Below are positions 52,124-61,119 of a DNA stretch of 64,000 bases, piece after piece. Numbering within the stretch: position 1 is the first letter of the stretch; each line of letters begins with the position of its first letter. Under the pieces are notes generated by a model. The model did no database searches and was not told the DNA's origin. It worked only from the letters and a program-made list of their open reading frames with translations. The position numbers were made by a program, and so were the translations under genes. The stretch is from UBA2336 sp046294915 (lineage in GTDB: Bacteria; Bacteroidota; Bacteroidia; Cytophagales; Cyclobacteriaceae): the NCBI GenBank assembly GCA_046294915.1, contig JBKBOE010000001.1, positions 94,698-158,697 on the forward strand, given 5' to 3'.

Positions 52124-52483
52124 ATGATGAAAATGGAAAGCCGTAAGCAAAAAGTAGCCTCTTTATCGCTTTTTCTTATCCGCCTGAGCCGCTATTTGCT
52201 TTTTGCGGCTTTATTGATAGTGGTTTCGGTTGCACTGGGCACGGCCGGATATCATACCGTAGCCCGGTTAACCTGGATAGACAGTTTTTATATGGCTTGC
52301 ATGATATTAACGGGTATGGGGCCGGTTGTGGAGATGAAAACAGAGGCGGCCAAACTGTTCAGTTCGGTCTATGCACTTTACAGCGGCCTGGCATTTTTAA
52401 GTATCACAGCCGTTTTCTTTGCACCGATTATACACCGGCTCCTGCATATTCTGCATGTTGATGATGGCGGTGAAAACAAATAA
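52124..52483 (+). CDS. Two-helix membrane protein with an ion-channel-like fold
   Basis: A 119-residue membrane protein: helix 1 about residues 22-42, a short re-entrant-like segment with WIDSFYMACMILTGMGPVVE, then helix 2 about residues 82-103. The order helix, pore loop, helix and the WxDSFYMxxMxLT pattern resemble the Ion_trans_2 potassium-channel module, but the selectivity filter (GYG) is replaced by GMGPV. No regulatory domain is attached. It follows the ZIP gene by 8 bp and precedes acs, so it may belong to the ZIP transcript. Confidence 0.6.
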   Translation: MMKMESRKQKVASLSLFLIRLSRYLLFAALLIVVSVALGTAGYHTVARLTWIDSFYMACMILTGMGPVVEMKTEAAKLFSSVYALYSGLAFLSITAVFFAPIIHRLLHILHVDDGGENK

Positions 52484-52499
52484 CCGCTATTTTCAAACC

Positions 52500-54392
52500 A
52501 TGAATCCCATCCAATCATTTCAGGATTACACAAGCCAATACAAACAAAGTGTTGAAAATCCCGAAACTTTTTGGTCTCAAGTTGCAGAAGATTTTACCTG
52601 GCGAAAAAAATGGGAAAAGGTTTTAGAATGGGACTTTAACAAACCGGAAGTAAACTGGTTTGTAAACGGTAAATTAAACCTTACCGAAAACTGCCTCGAC
52701 CGGCATTTACCGGAGCGGGCAAACCAAACCGCCATTATCTGGGAACCCAACGACCCGCAGGAGAAATCGGAGTACATTACCTACCGGCAGTTGTTTGAAA
52801 ATGTATGCCGGGTTGCCAACATGCTTAAAGCGCATGGTGTACAAAAAGGCGATCGGGTTTGCATTTATATGCCGATGATTCCGGAAACCGCCTATGCTAT
52901 GCTGGCCTGTGCACGCATCGGAGCCGTTCACTCGGTGGTGTTTGCGGGTTTTTCAGCCGGCTCACTGGTTGATCGCATAAACGATGCGGGATGTAAACTG
53001 GTGCTCACTGCCGATGGCGCCTACAGGGGCGATAAAAGTATTAACCTAAAAGGTGTTGTGGATGAAGCATTGGAAAAATGCCCTTCCGTTGAAAGGGTAA
53101 TCGTAGCTGAGCGCATTAATTCAAAACCTAAGCTTAAACCCGGCCGCGATTACTGGTGGAACGATGAAATAACAAAAGTAAATACAGTATGTCCGGCTGT
53201 TGAAACAGATGCCGAGGACATACTCTTCATTTTGTATACCTCTGGTTCTACCGGCAAGCCGAAGGGCATGGTACACACCTGTGGCGGCTACATGGTTTAT
53301 ACCAATTATACTTTCCGTACAGTTTTTCAGTACCAGGAAAATCAAATTTACTGGTGCACAGCCGATGTGGGCTGGATAACCGGGCATTCGTATATTATTT
53401 ATGGTCCGCTTTCGGCTGGGGCCATTACGCTAATGTTTGAAGGTATTCCTTCATGGCCCGACTGGGGGCGGTTCTGGCATGTGGTTGAAAAGCACCGCGT
53501 AAATATTTTTTATACTGCACCAACGGCCATCCGGTCGCTCGAAAAAGCACCGCTTAGTTTTGTCAAACAATACGATCTGCATTCCCTGAAAATTCTTGGA
53601 ACAGTGGGCGAGCCCATTAATGAAGAAGCCTGGCATTGGTACTATGAGCACATCGGGCAAAAGCGCTGCCCGATTGTCGATACGTGGTGGCAAACCGAAA
53701 CAGGCGGGTTTATGATTTCGCCCATCGCCAATATTACCAAGTTGAAGCCCGCCTATGCCAGCCTGCCGCTGCCGGGCGTTCAGCCTGCCGTGATGGATGA
53801 AAATGGAAATGAAGTAGCGGCCAATAATGTTGAAGGACGACTGGCTATAAAATTTCCGTGGCCCTCCATGGCCCGCACCATTTATGGCAACCACCAGCGG
53901 TTTAAGGAAATTTACTTTTCGACCTTTCCGGGAAAATATTTTACCGGTGACGGCTGCAAACGCGATAACGATGGGTACTACCGCATTACCGGCAGAGTGG
54001 ATGACATCATCATTGTTTCAGGCCATAACCTGGGCACAGCCGAGATTGAAAGCGCCATCGATGAACATTCGGCTGTATGCGAATCGGCCGTGGTGGGTTA
54101 TCCGCACGATATCAAAGGACAGGGAATTTATGCATTTGTTATTTGTTACGATAAGCCGCACGAAGAAGAGAAGTTACGGAATGAGATCAGGGAAATTGTT
54201 TCAAAAACCATTGGCCCCATTGCCAAGCCCGACAAGATCCAGTTTGTAAGCGGGCTGCCAAAAACACGGTCGGGTAAAATAATGCGGAGGATTTTGCGTA
54301 AAGTTGCCGAAGGAGATACCTCCAACCTGGGCGATGTAACGACCTTATTAGACCCTGGTGTCGTAGAGGAAATTAAAAACGGAGCTTTGTAA
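52500..54392 (+). CDS. acs: Acetyl-CoA synthetase
   Basis: A 630-residue adenylate-forming enzyme that makes acetyl-CoA from acetate, ATP and CoA. It has the phosphate-binding YTSGSTGKPKG (from Y246), CTADVGWITGHSYIIYGPL, TWWQTETGG, the hinge RITGRVDDIIIVSGHNLGTAEIE and the C-terminal TRSGKIMRR with the catalytic, acetylation-regulated Lys. The ATG at 52500 (MNPIQSF) gives the normal N-terminus and lies just past the channel-like gene's stop; the longer frame overlaps that gene. Substrate could also be propionate, but acetate is likeliest. Confidence 0.95.
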   Translation: MNPIQSFQDYTSQYKQSVENPETFWSQVAEDFTWRKKWEKVLEWDFNKPEVNWFVNGKLNLTENCLDRHLPERANQTAIIWEPNDPQEKSEYITYRQLFENVCRVANMLKAHGVQKGDRVCIYMPMIPETAYAMLACARIGAVHSVVFAGFSAGSLVDRINDAGCKLVLTADGAYRGDKSINLKGVVDEALEKCPSVERVIVAERINSKPKLKPGRDYWWNDEITKVNTVCPAVETDAEDILFILYTSGSTGKPKGMVHTCGGYMVYTNYTFRTVFQYQENQIYWCTADVGWITGHSYIIYGPLSAGAITLMFEGIPSWPDWGRFWHVVEKHRVNIFYTAPTAIRSLEKAPLSFVKQYDLHSLKILGTVGEPINEEAWHWYYEHIGQKRCPIVDTWWQTETGGFMISPIANITKLKPAYASLPLPGVQPAVMDENGNEVAANNVEGRLAIKFPWPSMARTIYGNHQRFKEIYFSTFPGKYFTGDGCKRDNDGYYRITGRVDDIIIVSGHNLGTAEIESAIDEHSAVCESAVVGYPHDIKGQGIYAFVICYDKPHEEEKLRNEIREIVSKTIGPIAKPDKIQFVSGLPKTRSGKIMRRILRKVAEGDTSNLGDVTTLLDPGVVEEIKNGAL

Positions 54393-54403
54393 AATTGAAA
54401 GAA

Positions 54404-54751
54404 ATGGAAATAACAGGAACAGTAGTAAACCTGTTGCCGCTTCAAACCGGCCAGGGTAAAAACGGAGTTTGGAAGAAACAGGAGTTTATCCTGGAACTGC
54501 CGGGCCAGTATCAGAAAAAAGTTTGCCTTTCGCTGTGGGGAGAAAAGATTGATGAAGCAAAAATTTCCGCTGGCGATAAGATCACGGCATCGGTCAACAT
54601 CGAAAGCCGCGAATACAATGGCCGTTGGTACACCGATGTGCGGGCCTGGAAAGTGGTTAAGCAACATACGGACACAACGGTGCAGTCAAATTCCATGGCC
54701 GACAATTCCTTTGTTCCGGATGCCGGTGCTACCGATGATTTGCCGTTTTAA
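54404..54751 (+). CDS. DUF3127-family OB-fold-like protein with an SSB-type C-terminal tip
   Basis: A 115-residue protein. The first 75 residues (MEITGTVVNLLPLQTGQGKN, KQEFILELPG, VCLSLWGEKI, DKITASVNIESREYNGRWYTDV) read as a small beta-barrel of the DUF3127 family. The last five residues, DDLPF, closely resemble the acidic-aromatic tip of single-stranded DNA-binding protein (consensus DDDIPF), which recruits repair and replication partners, with a polar linker before it as in SSB. A TTG at 54395 is in frame; ATG 54404 is preferred. Function unproven. Confidence 0.7.
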   Translation: MEITGTVVNLLPLQTGQGKNGVWKKQEFILELPGQYQKKVCLSLWGEKIDEAKISAGDKITASVNIESREYNGRWYTDVRAWKVVKQHTDTTVQSNSMADNSFVPDAGATDDLPF

Positions 54752-54943
54752 CTACGGATGCCACGGGTTATCCTGCGGGTTAGCGACTTTTAGGTTGCCA
54801 ACTTCCGGCTGATAGAAGTCATTTATTTACAGGAATTGTTCTCCTATTTTTTCGAAGAAAAAAGCCTGCAATGATGCCAGCCGGTTGGTGGTACACATGC
54901 CTGCCGACTCCAAAATTTGAAGGGTTTAACCATAATCCGGCTT

Positions 54944-56149
54944 ATGAACACAAGATTTAATCCTGCCCAGGAAATCCAGAACCTCCAGTTTTTCGGAGAG
55001 TTTGGAGGAGTCAATCCGTCTATTGAAGACTCATCCACCTACACCTTTCTTCAGGCCAAAAAAATGAGTGAGCTTTTTGAGAAAGAAATAGAAGGATGTT
55101 ATCTCTACTCGCGCCACATGAATCCCACCAACCGGTACCTCTCGCAGGCGCTGGCCAAAATGGAAGGTACCGAATCAGCCCTGGTTACGGCCTCGGGCAT
55201 GTCGGCCATTACGTGTACGCTGTTGCAACTGTGCAGTGCCGGTGATGCGATCATCTCCAGCAGGATGGTATACGGAGGTACATATGCCTTTTTAAAAAAT
55301 GTGGCTCCCCGGTTTGGCATTACCACTACATTTATTGACATGCGCAACCCGGCATTGCTTGAAAAGGCAATTACGCCCAATACACGGGTTGTGTACTGCG
55401 AAACGGTAAGTAATCCGTTGTTAGAGGTTACTGATCTCAAAGCGATATCCGCTATCTGCAAAAGGTATAAGCTAAAATTTGTAGTGGACAATACGTTTAC
55501 ACCACTCATCGTAAGCCCTGCCCGATTCGGAGCGGATGTAATTATCCACAGCCTTACCAAATTCATTAACGGCACCAGCGATACCGTAGCCGGAGCCATT
55601 TGTGCCAGCCATGAATTTACCCACCAGTTAACCGATGTTAATTCAGGAGCACTAATGCTGCTGGGGCCGGTAATGGATAGTTTACGGGCGGCATCGGTGC
55701 TCAAAAATCTTCATAGCTTACCGGTGCGTATGGCTAAGCATAGTGAAAATGCGTTATACCTATCGCGTAAGTTAAACGAATCGGGTATGCGGGTTATTTA
55801 CCCCGGGCTTGAGAGTCATCCTCAGCACGGCCTTTTGAAAAGTATGCACCACCCTGAATTTGGTTATGGCGGCATGCTGGTGATGGATATGGGAACAGCC
55901 GAGAAAGCGTTCACCCTGATGGAGGAAATGCAACGCCAAAATGTGGGCTACCTGGCCGTAAGCCTGGGCTTCTATAAAACACTTTTCAGTTCTCCGGGAG
56001 GAAGTACATCCTCCGAAATTCCGGAGGACGACCGCCACGCCATGGGCATGTCGGACGGGTTAATACGGATGAGTATAGGATTGGATCATAATCCGGAAAC
56101 CACCTACCTTAAAATTCTCGATTGCCTTAAAGTGGTAAACGTGCTCTAA
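54944..56149 (+). CDS. Cys/Met-metabolism PLP enzyme (methionine gamma-lyase/cystathionine gamma-synthase family)
   Basis: A 401-residue fold-type I PLP enzyme. Key parts are YSRHMNPTNRYLSQALAKMEG, ALVTASGMSAI, SRMVYGGTYAFL, VVYCETVSNPLLEV, VVDNTFTPLI and the PLP lysine in HSLTKFINGTSD (K206), then SGALMLLGPVMDSLRAASVLKNL and, late, FSSPGGSTSSEIP. The family includes methionine gamma-lyase and cystathionine gamma-synthase/lyase; which reaction applies is not clear from sequence alone. The ATG at 54944 (MNTRFNP) is preferred over the TTG at 54917. It stands alone after about 190 bp of non-coding DNA. Confidence 0.87.
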   Translation: MNTRFNPAQEIQNLQFFGEFGGVNPSIEDSSTYTFLQAKKMSELFEKEIEGCYLYSRHMNPTNRYLSQALAKMEGTESALVTASGMSAITCTLLQLCSAGDAIISSRMVYGGTYAFLKNVAPRFGITTTFIDMRNPALLEKAITPNTRVVYCETVSNPLLEVTDLKAISAICKRYKLKFVVDNTFTPLIVSPARFGADVIIHSLTKFINGTSDTVAGAICASHEFTHQLTDVNSGALMLLGPVMDSLRAASVLKNLHSLPVRMAKHSENALYLSRKLNESGMRVIYPGLESHPQHGLLKSMHHPEFGYGGMLVMDMGTAEKAFTLMEEMQRQNVGYLAVSLGFYKTLFSSPGGSTSSEIPEDDRHAMGMSDGLIRMSIGLDHNPETTYLKILDCLKVVNVL

Positions 56150-56154
56150 GTTGC

Positions 56155-57186
56155 TCAGGCCAGAAATTCCTCCAGGCGCATTAACAGGTGAAACTGGTTG
56201 TTGCTGCGGTGAAAATTTTGTTCCGGGTAAGCCACTTTATAATACACATCGCCCGATAAGTAGTCGGTGGTAAAGCGCAGGCACTGCATGTAAATCATCA
56301 GCAGGCCTGCATGATGAATAAAACGGGTTTCGGTTGGCGTAAAGGTATCGCCCAGCCCGGTCAGGTATCCGTTGATGAGGGCATCGTAATACGGTTTTCT
56401 GATTTGCAGGGTGCTTACGTGTGTGGCCGTTTCATTGACGGTACCGGCAACGCTTCGTATCAGATCGCCTATATCGGAGAAAAAGTATCCCGGCATTACC
56501 GTGTCCAGATCAATCGGGCAAACCGGGTTTTTGGTTTTTATATCGAAAAGAATATTGCTCACCTTGCAATCGTGATGCATGATGCGCAGCCGGAATTCAG
56601 GATTGGATTTAAGCGCATCAAAAAAATCAACCAGCCATTTTCGGTTTTGAAGTCCTTCAATAATCGTTTTGGATCGCGCCAGCCGTTCGGGCGGGGCTTT
56701 GGGTAGAGCCTGTTCAAACTGTTCAAATCGCCAGGTCAGATCATGGAATCCGGGTATGACTACGTTGATGGCCTGGGTATTAAGGTTGGCCATGGCGTTC
56801 GAAAAGGCTCCAAAACAGTGCGCTGCTTTATAGGCTTGCTCAGGAGGCATGTTACCGGTTTCTATGTAGGAATCAGGAATGAACCGGGTAGCCCGCCATA
56901 CGCGGCCACCCTCATCTGTAAATAAAAATTCACCGGCCGTGGTTTGAACAGGCTCCGGTATCCGAAAGGAGGATTGGCTATTCAGGTGGTCGAACAAAAT
57001 TTTATAGTTGCCAACAATTTTCTCCGGCTCGGTAAATACAGCAGTGTTAATTTGCTGGAGCACGATGGCCCGGGAGCCTTCGGTTATTTTGTATGTATTG
57101 TGAATTAACCCTGAGGTAAGCAATTCCGGTTCAGGTTGGTTATACCCGAATGCCTTAGCTGCATGGCGAATGACTTGTTCATTCAT
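56155..57186 (-). CDS. APH-family kinase, likely N-acetylhexosamine kinase-like
   Basis: A 343-residue phosphotransferase-enzyme-family protein. It has the N-terminal nucleotide part with GLIHNTYKITEG, the Brenner-type catalytic motif MHHDCKVSNILFD and the metal-site LDTVMPGYFFSDIGDLIRS. Members near this type phosphorylate sugars such as N-acetylhexosamines. The gene starts exactly at the base before the stop of the GH109-like gene, so the two form a bicistronic unit: the glycosidase would release HexNAc and this enzyme could phosphorylate it. The specific sugar is inference from context. Confidence 0.75.
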   Translation of the reverse strand: MNEQVIRHAAKAFGYNQPEPELLTSGLIHNTYKITEGSRAIVLQQINTAVFTEPEKIVGNYKILFDHLNSQSSFRIPEPVQTTAGEFLFTDEGGRVWRATRFIPDSYIETGNMPPEQAYKAAHCFGAFSNAMANLNTQAINVVIPGFHDLTWRFEQFEQALPKAPPERLARSKTIIEGLQNRKWLVDFFDALKSNPEFRLRIMHHDCKVSNILFDIKTKNPVCPIDLDTVMPGYFFSDIGDLIRSVAGTVNETATHVSTLQIRKPYYDALINGYLTGLGDTFTPTETRFIHHAGLLMIYMQCLRFTTDYLSGDVYYKVAYPEQNFHRSNNQFHLLMRLEEFLA

Positions 57187-58536
57187 TTAATACGCATCGG
57201 TTATGGCAAAGTCGTTTTTGCGGTACATCCACTGGCCGCTCGTAAAATCAGGAAACTCCACCGTTTCATTGCCCAGTTCAATGCTCTTCTCGCTTAATGG
57301 AGTTATGGCACTCCAGGCTGCGGCATCGTACACATCCATGGGTGTGGCAATGCCTCGTTTGATAGATTCTACAAAAGCATGGAGCACAAAGAAATCCATT
57401 CCGCCATGCCCGGCACCTTCGGCATCTTTCGTCCACCGCTGCCACAGCGGGTGATCGTATTTATCGAGATAAGGTTTGGCATCTTCCCACCGGTGGGGTT
57501 GCTGGCTGGTTCCTTCGATGTAAATGGATTTGTTTACATCCATCCAGATGCCTTTAGTTCCCTGTACACGGAAGCCCAGTGAATAAGGCCGGGGCAGGTT
57601 GGTATCGTGTTGCAAGAGAATGGTCTCCCCGTTGGCACAGCGGATTTGGGTGGTTACCACATCGCCCAGCTTAAAGTCAATTTTTGCGTTGGGGTGATTT
57701 TCGCCACCATTCTTTACCACATAATCATGAAGGCCGCGTGCTTTGGAGGCAAACGAGTTTAGCAGCATAAACCGGTTGCCGTGGTTAATGTTAATCATTT
57801 CGGCCAGGGGGCCGATGCCGTGTGTAGGGTACAGGTCACCGTTTCGGTGTACTGAGTGGTGTGTGCGCCAGGCAGCTTCTGAAAATCCTTTTTCGCCAAA
57901 CTCAACCCCGCCACCGTAGGGATTTTTTCCATCGTTGAATTTCACTTCACGCAAGTCGTGCTGGTAGCCGCCTTGTAAATGGATAAGCTCACCAAACAAT
58001 CCCTGGCGCACCATATTCAGCACAGCCAGTACATCCCTGCGGTAGCACACATTTTCGAGCATCATTACCTGGGCGCGCTGTTTTTCGGCTGCTTTCACCA
58101 CGTCCCAATGATCCTGTAAGGTGATGCCGAGCACCACTTCGGTACCCACGTATTTTATGCCGGCCTCCAGGCACCCGATGATCATCGGGGCATGCCATTC
58201 CCACGGTGTTGAAATAATGATGCCGTCAAGTTCTTTTAACTCGAGCATTTTTTTCCAGGCGTTTACATCGCCTTTGTAAATTTTTGGCATGGGTTTACCC
58301 GACTTCTTAATCAGGTTTGTAGAAGTTTCAAGCATACGATCGCTGATGTCGCAGAGGGCAACGACTTCTGTATCTTTTCTTCGCAGCGCCAGGTCAAGAT
58401 GATTTTGTCCGCGCAATCCCACCCCGATGAAACCCAGCCGGATATTCCGGTTTTGAGCAAAAAGGTGGGTAGCGGGTAAAATGGAAAAGGCCGCAGCAGC
58501 CAGGCCCGTGTTTTGTACAAATTTTCTGCGATTCAT
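57187..58536 (-). CDS. GH109-like NAD-dependent alpha-N-acetylgalactosaminidase (Gfo/Idh/MocA fold)
   Basis: A 449-residue oxidoreductase-fold protein with an N-terminal Tat-like signal (MNRRKFVQNTGLAAAAFS). The Rossmann motif GFIGVGLRGQNHLDLA binds NAD; ISTPWEWHAPM, GGYQHDLREVKFNDGKNPYG, WRTHHSVHRNGDLYPTHGIGP and NGETILLQHDTNL match what I recall of glycoside hydrolase family 109, in which NAD is used catalytically for glycosidic cleavage. The upstream Met (58608) would lengthen the protein by 24 residues without the twin-arginine context. Paired with the HexNAc-kinase-like gene. Other Gfo/Idh/MocA functions remain possible. Confidence 0.75.
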   Translation of the reverse strand: MNRRKFVQNTGLAAAAFSILPATHLFAQNRNIRLGFIGVGLRGQNHLDLALRRKDTEVVALCDISDRMLETSTNLIKKSGKPMPKIYKGDVNAWKKMLELKELDGIIISTPWEWHAPMIIGCLEAGIKYVGTEVVLGITLQDHWDVVKAAEKQRAQVMMLENVCYRRDVLAVLNMVRQGLFGELIHLQGGYQHDLREVKFNDGKNPYGGGVEFGEKGFSEAAWRTHHSVHRNGDLYPTHGIGPLAEMININHGNRFMLLNSFASKARGLHDYVVKNGGENHPNAKIDFKLGDVVTTQIRCANGETILLQHDTNLPRPYSLGFRVQGTKGIWMDVNKSIYIEGTSQQPHRWEDAKPYLDKYDHPLWQRWTKDAEGAGHGGMDFFVLHAFVESIKRGIATPMDVYDAAAWSAITPLSEKSIELGNETVEFPDFTSGQWMYRKNDFAITDAY

Positions 58537-58574
58537 TAGGTTGGGGTTGAAGGCTAAAAATAGGGATAAAAAAA

Positions 58575-58601
58575 GAACCCTGACGGCAAGGGTCAGGGTT
58601 C
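58575..58601 (-). terminator. Rho-independent terminator after nrdA
   Basis: GAACCCTGAC (58575-58584) pairs with GTCAGGGTTC (58592-58601). On the minus strand the stem is followed by a T-run at 58574-58568, starting 23 bp after the nrdA stop. Confidence 0.88.
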
Positions 58602-58623
58602 GGTTCAAGGAGGTTGTTATCGG

Positions 58624-61068
58624 TCAACTGCCGCAGGCTTCGCAGGCATCCGGGTTGTCGAGCGAGCAAGCCATGTCGGCTTTCTTTTGTTCGTAGTCGG
58701 CAACCGGCTCATTGTAGGTTAATGTTTGTTGGGTTTGCACCGTTGCTACTCCCGCAGGAATCGCTTCCTTTACCGGAGCCGTAGCCGGTTGCTGTATAGC
58801 TGATTTATCGAGTGTAAATTTAATAGCATCGGCAGCGGCTGTTGAGCGCAGGTAGTACATGCCGGTTTTCAATCCTTTCTTCCATGCATAAAAATGCATC
58901 GATGTGAGTTTGCCAAAGTTCGGATCCTTTAAGTGAATATTCAGGCTTTGTGACTGGCAGATGTAGGCACCCCGGTCGGCCGACATATCAATGATGGCTT
59001 TTTGAGATATCTCCCACACGGTTTTGTAGATGTCCTTGATATGCTGAGGGATCTCCGGAATTGGTTGCACCGAGCCGTTGGTGGCAATCAGCTTCTGGCG
59101 CATGGTTTCATTCCACAGGCCAAGGTCAATCAGGTCCTTCATCAAGTGCTTGTTGGCAATGATGAATTCACCGGAAAGTGTTCTGCGGGTATAGATGTTG
59201 GATGTGTACGGCTCGAAACATTCGTTGTTGCCCAGAATTTGCGAAGTAGAAGCGGTTGGCATGGGTGCCAGCAACAAGGAATTGCGCACACCGTGTTTCT
59301 TCACATTCTGCTTGAGTTGTTCCCAGTTCCAGCGGCCGCTTTTCGGGGTTACGCCCCACATATCGAACTGGAAGATGCCTTTTGAAACAGGCGATCCCTT
59401 GAAGGTTTCATAGGGGCCGTGTTGTTTGGCCAGTTCCATGGAAGCTTCCATGGCACCGAAGTAAATCGTTTCAAAAATATCTTCATTCAGCCTGCGTGCT
59501 TCTTCGGAATCGAAAGGCATGCGTAGCATGATGAATACATCGGCAAGACCCTGCACGCCTAACCCAATAGGGCGGTGGCGCATGTTGGAGTTTCGGGCTT
59601 CTTCAACCGGATAATAATTGATGTCGATTACTTTGTTGAGGTTGCGGGTTACTACTTTGGTAATTTCGTACAACTTCTGGTGGTCAAACTTACCTTCATC
59701 GGTTACGAATTTGGGCAATGCCAGTGAGGCGAGGTTACACACGGCCACCTCATCCTTTGAAGTATACTCAATGATTTCGGTGCAAAGATTACTGGACTTA
59801 ATGGTACCCAGGTTTTTCTGGTTTGATTTCCGGTTAGCGGAGTCCTTGTAAAGGATATACGGTGTACCGGTTTCGATTTGTGATTCGAGCACCTCGAACC
59901 ATAAGTCCTGCGCTTTTACCTGTTTGCGGTATTTGCCCTCCTTCTCGTATTTTTCATAGAGGCGTTCAAATTCTTCGCCCCATACATCAGCCAGGCCGGG
60001 GGCTTCGTTGGGGCAGAACAACGACCACATTTCGTTGTTCTCCACACGCTGCATAAACAAGTCAGGAATCCAGAGGGCATAGAACAAATCGCGGGCGCGC
60101 ATTTCTTCTTTGCCATGATTTTTCTTCAGGTTCAGAAAATCGAAAATATCGGCATGCCAGGGCTCAAGGTAAATGGCAAAGCTACCTTTGCGTTTGCCAC
60201 CGCCCTGATCGACATAGCGGGCAGTCATATCGAAATTGCGCAGCATGGGCACAATACCGTTTGATGTTCCCCCGGTTCCTTTAATATAGGAGCCTTTCGC
60301 CCGGATGTTGTGAATGCTTAGGCCGATTCCGCCTGCCGACTGGGATATTTTGGCGCACTGCTTAAGGGTATCGTAAATACCATCAATGCTGTCGTCCTGC
60401 ATGGTAAGCAGGAAGCAGGATGAGAGCTGGGGTTTTGGCGTGCCTGCATTAAAGAGTGTGGGTGTAGCATGGGTGAACCACTTTTCTGAAAGCAGGTTAT
60501 AGGTTTCAATGACTGCCGGAATATCCTCACCATGGATGCCTACGGCAACACGCATAAGCATATGTTGGGGGCGTTCCACTACTTTTCCGTCAATTTTCAT
60601 GAGGTAGGAACGCTCCAGTGTCTTGAATCCAAAAAAGTCATACCCGAAATCGCGGTCGTAAATAATGGCTTCATCCAGTTCAGCTGCGTGCTGGTGAATG
60701 ATCCGCCAGGTTTCTTTTGAAATTAAAGGGGCATTTTCACCGGTTTTCGGATCCACATACGTGTACAACCGTTTCATGGTATTTGAAAACGACTTACTGG
60801 TAACCTTGTGCAGGTTGGAAATGGCCAGGCGGGCAGCCAGTTTAGCGTAATCCGGATGTTTAGTGGTGAGCGTGGCGGCAATTTCAGCAGCCAGTATGTC
60901 CAACTCAATGGTGGTTACGCCATCGTACAGACCATTAATCACCTTCATGGCAACTTCTACCGGGCTTACATATTTCGTGTCAAGTCCGTAGCAGAGTTTT
61001 TCAATGCGGGCGGTGATTTTGTCGAACTTCACGGACTCACGGTGTCCGTCTCTTTTAATGACAAGCAT
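58624..61068 (-). CDS. nrdA: Ribonucleoside-diphosphate reductase class Ia, alpha subunit
   Basis: An 814-residue catalytic subunit that reduces NDPs to dNDPs. An N-terminal ATP-cone (MLVIKRDGHRESVKFDKITARI), the ten-stranded barrel with QLSSCFLL, SQSAGGIGLSIHNIRAKG, CNLASLALP, the active-site LRMPFDSEEARRLNEDIFETIYFGAME, and the C-terminal redox tail CEACGS. LAPMPTASTSQILGNNECFEP is the substrate-binding finger region. It follows nrdB by 51 bp on the same strand and ends in a strong terminator, so nrdB-nrdA is one operon, order beta then alpha. Confidence 0.96.
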   Translation of the reverse strand: MLVIKRDGHRESVKFDKITARIEKLCYGLDTKYVSPVEVAMKVINGLYDGVTTIELDILAAEIAATLTTKHPDYAKLAARLAISNLHKVTSKSFSNTMKRLYTYVDPKTGENAPLISKETWRIIHQHAAELDEAIIYDRDFGYDFFGFKTLERSYLMKIDGKVVERPQHMLMRVAVGIHGEDIPAVIETYNLLSEKWFTHATPTLFNAGTPKPQLSSCFLLTMQDDSIDGIYDTLKQCAKISQSAGGIGLSIHNIRAKGSYIKGTGGTSNGIVPMLRNFDMTARYVDQGGGKRKGSFAIYLEPWHADIFDFLNLKKNHGKEEMRARDLFYALWIPDLFMQRVENNEMWSLFCPNEAPGLADVWGEEFERLYEKYEKEGKYRKQVKAQDLWFEVLESQIETGTPYILYKDSANRKSNQKNLGTIKSSNLCTEIIEYTSKDEVAVCNLASLALPKFVTDEGKFDHQKLYEITKVVTRNLNKVIDINYYPVEEARNSNMRHRPIGLGVQGLADVFIMLRMPFDSEEARRLNEDIFETIYFGAMEASMELAKQHGPYETFKGSPVSKGIFQFDMWGVTPKSGRWNWEQLKQNVKKHGVRNSLLLAPMPTASTSQILGNNECFEPYTSNIYTRRTLSGEFIIANKHLMKDLIDLGLWNETMRQKLIATNGSVQPIPEIPQHIKDIYKTVWEISQKAIIDMSADRGAYICQSQSLNIHLKDPNFGKLTSMHFYAWKKGLKTGMYYLRSTAAADAIKFTLDKSAIQQPATAPVKEAIPAGVATVQTQQTLTYNEPVADYEQKKADMACSLDNPDACEACGS

Positions 61069-61119
61069 GTAGACTAGGGTTGTTTAGTTTAAAAAATGTA
61101 AAAAGTGTGATGAAGGTAA

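Noticed and set aside
54752..54943. Possible small gene or hairpin between the DUF3127 gene and the PLP enzyme
   Set aside because: Only short frames without family signs; a weak AT hairpin near 54847-54862 is too unstable to call as a terminator.
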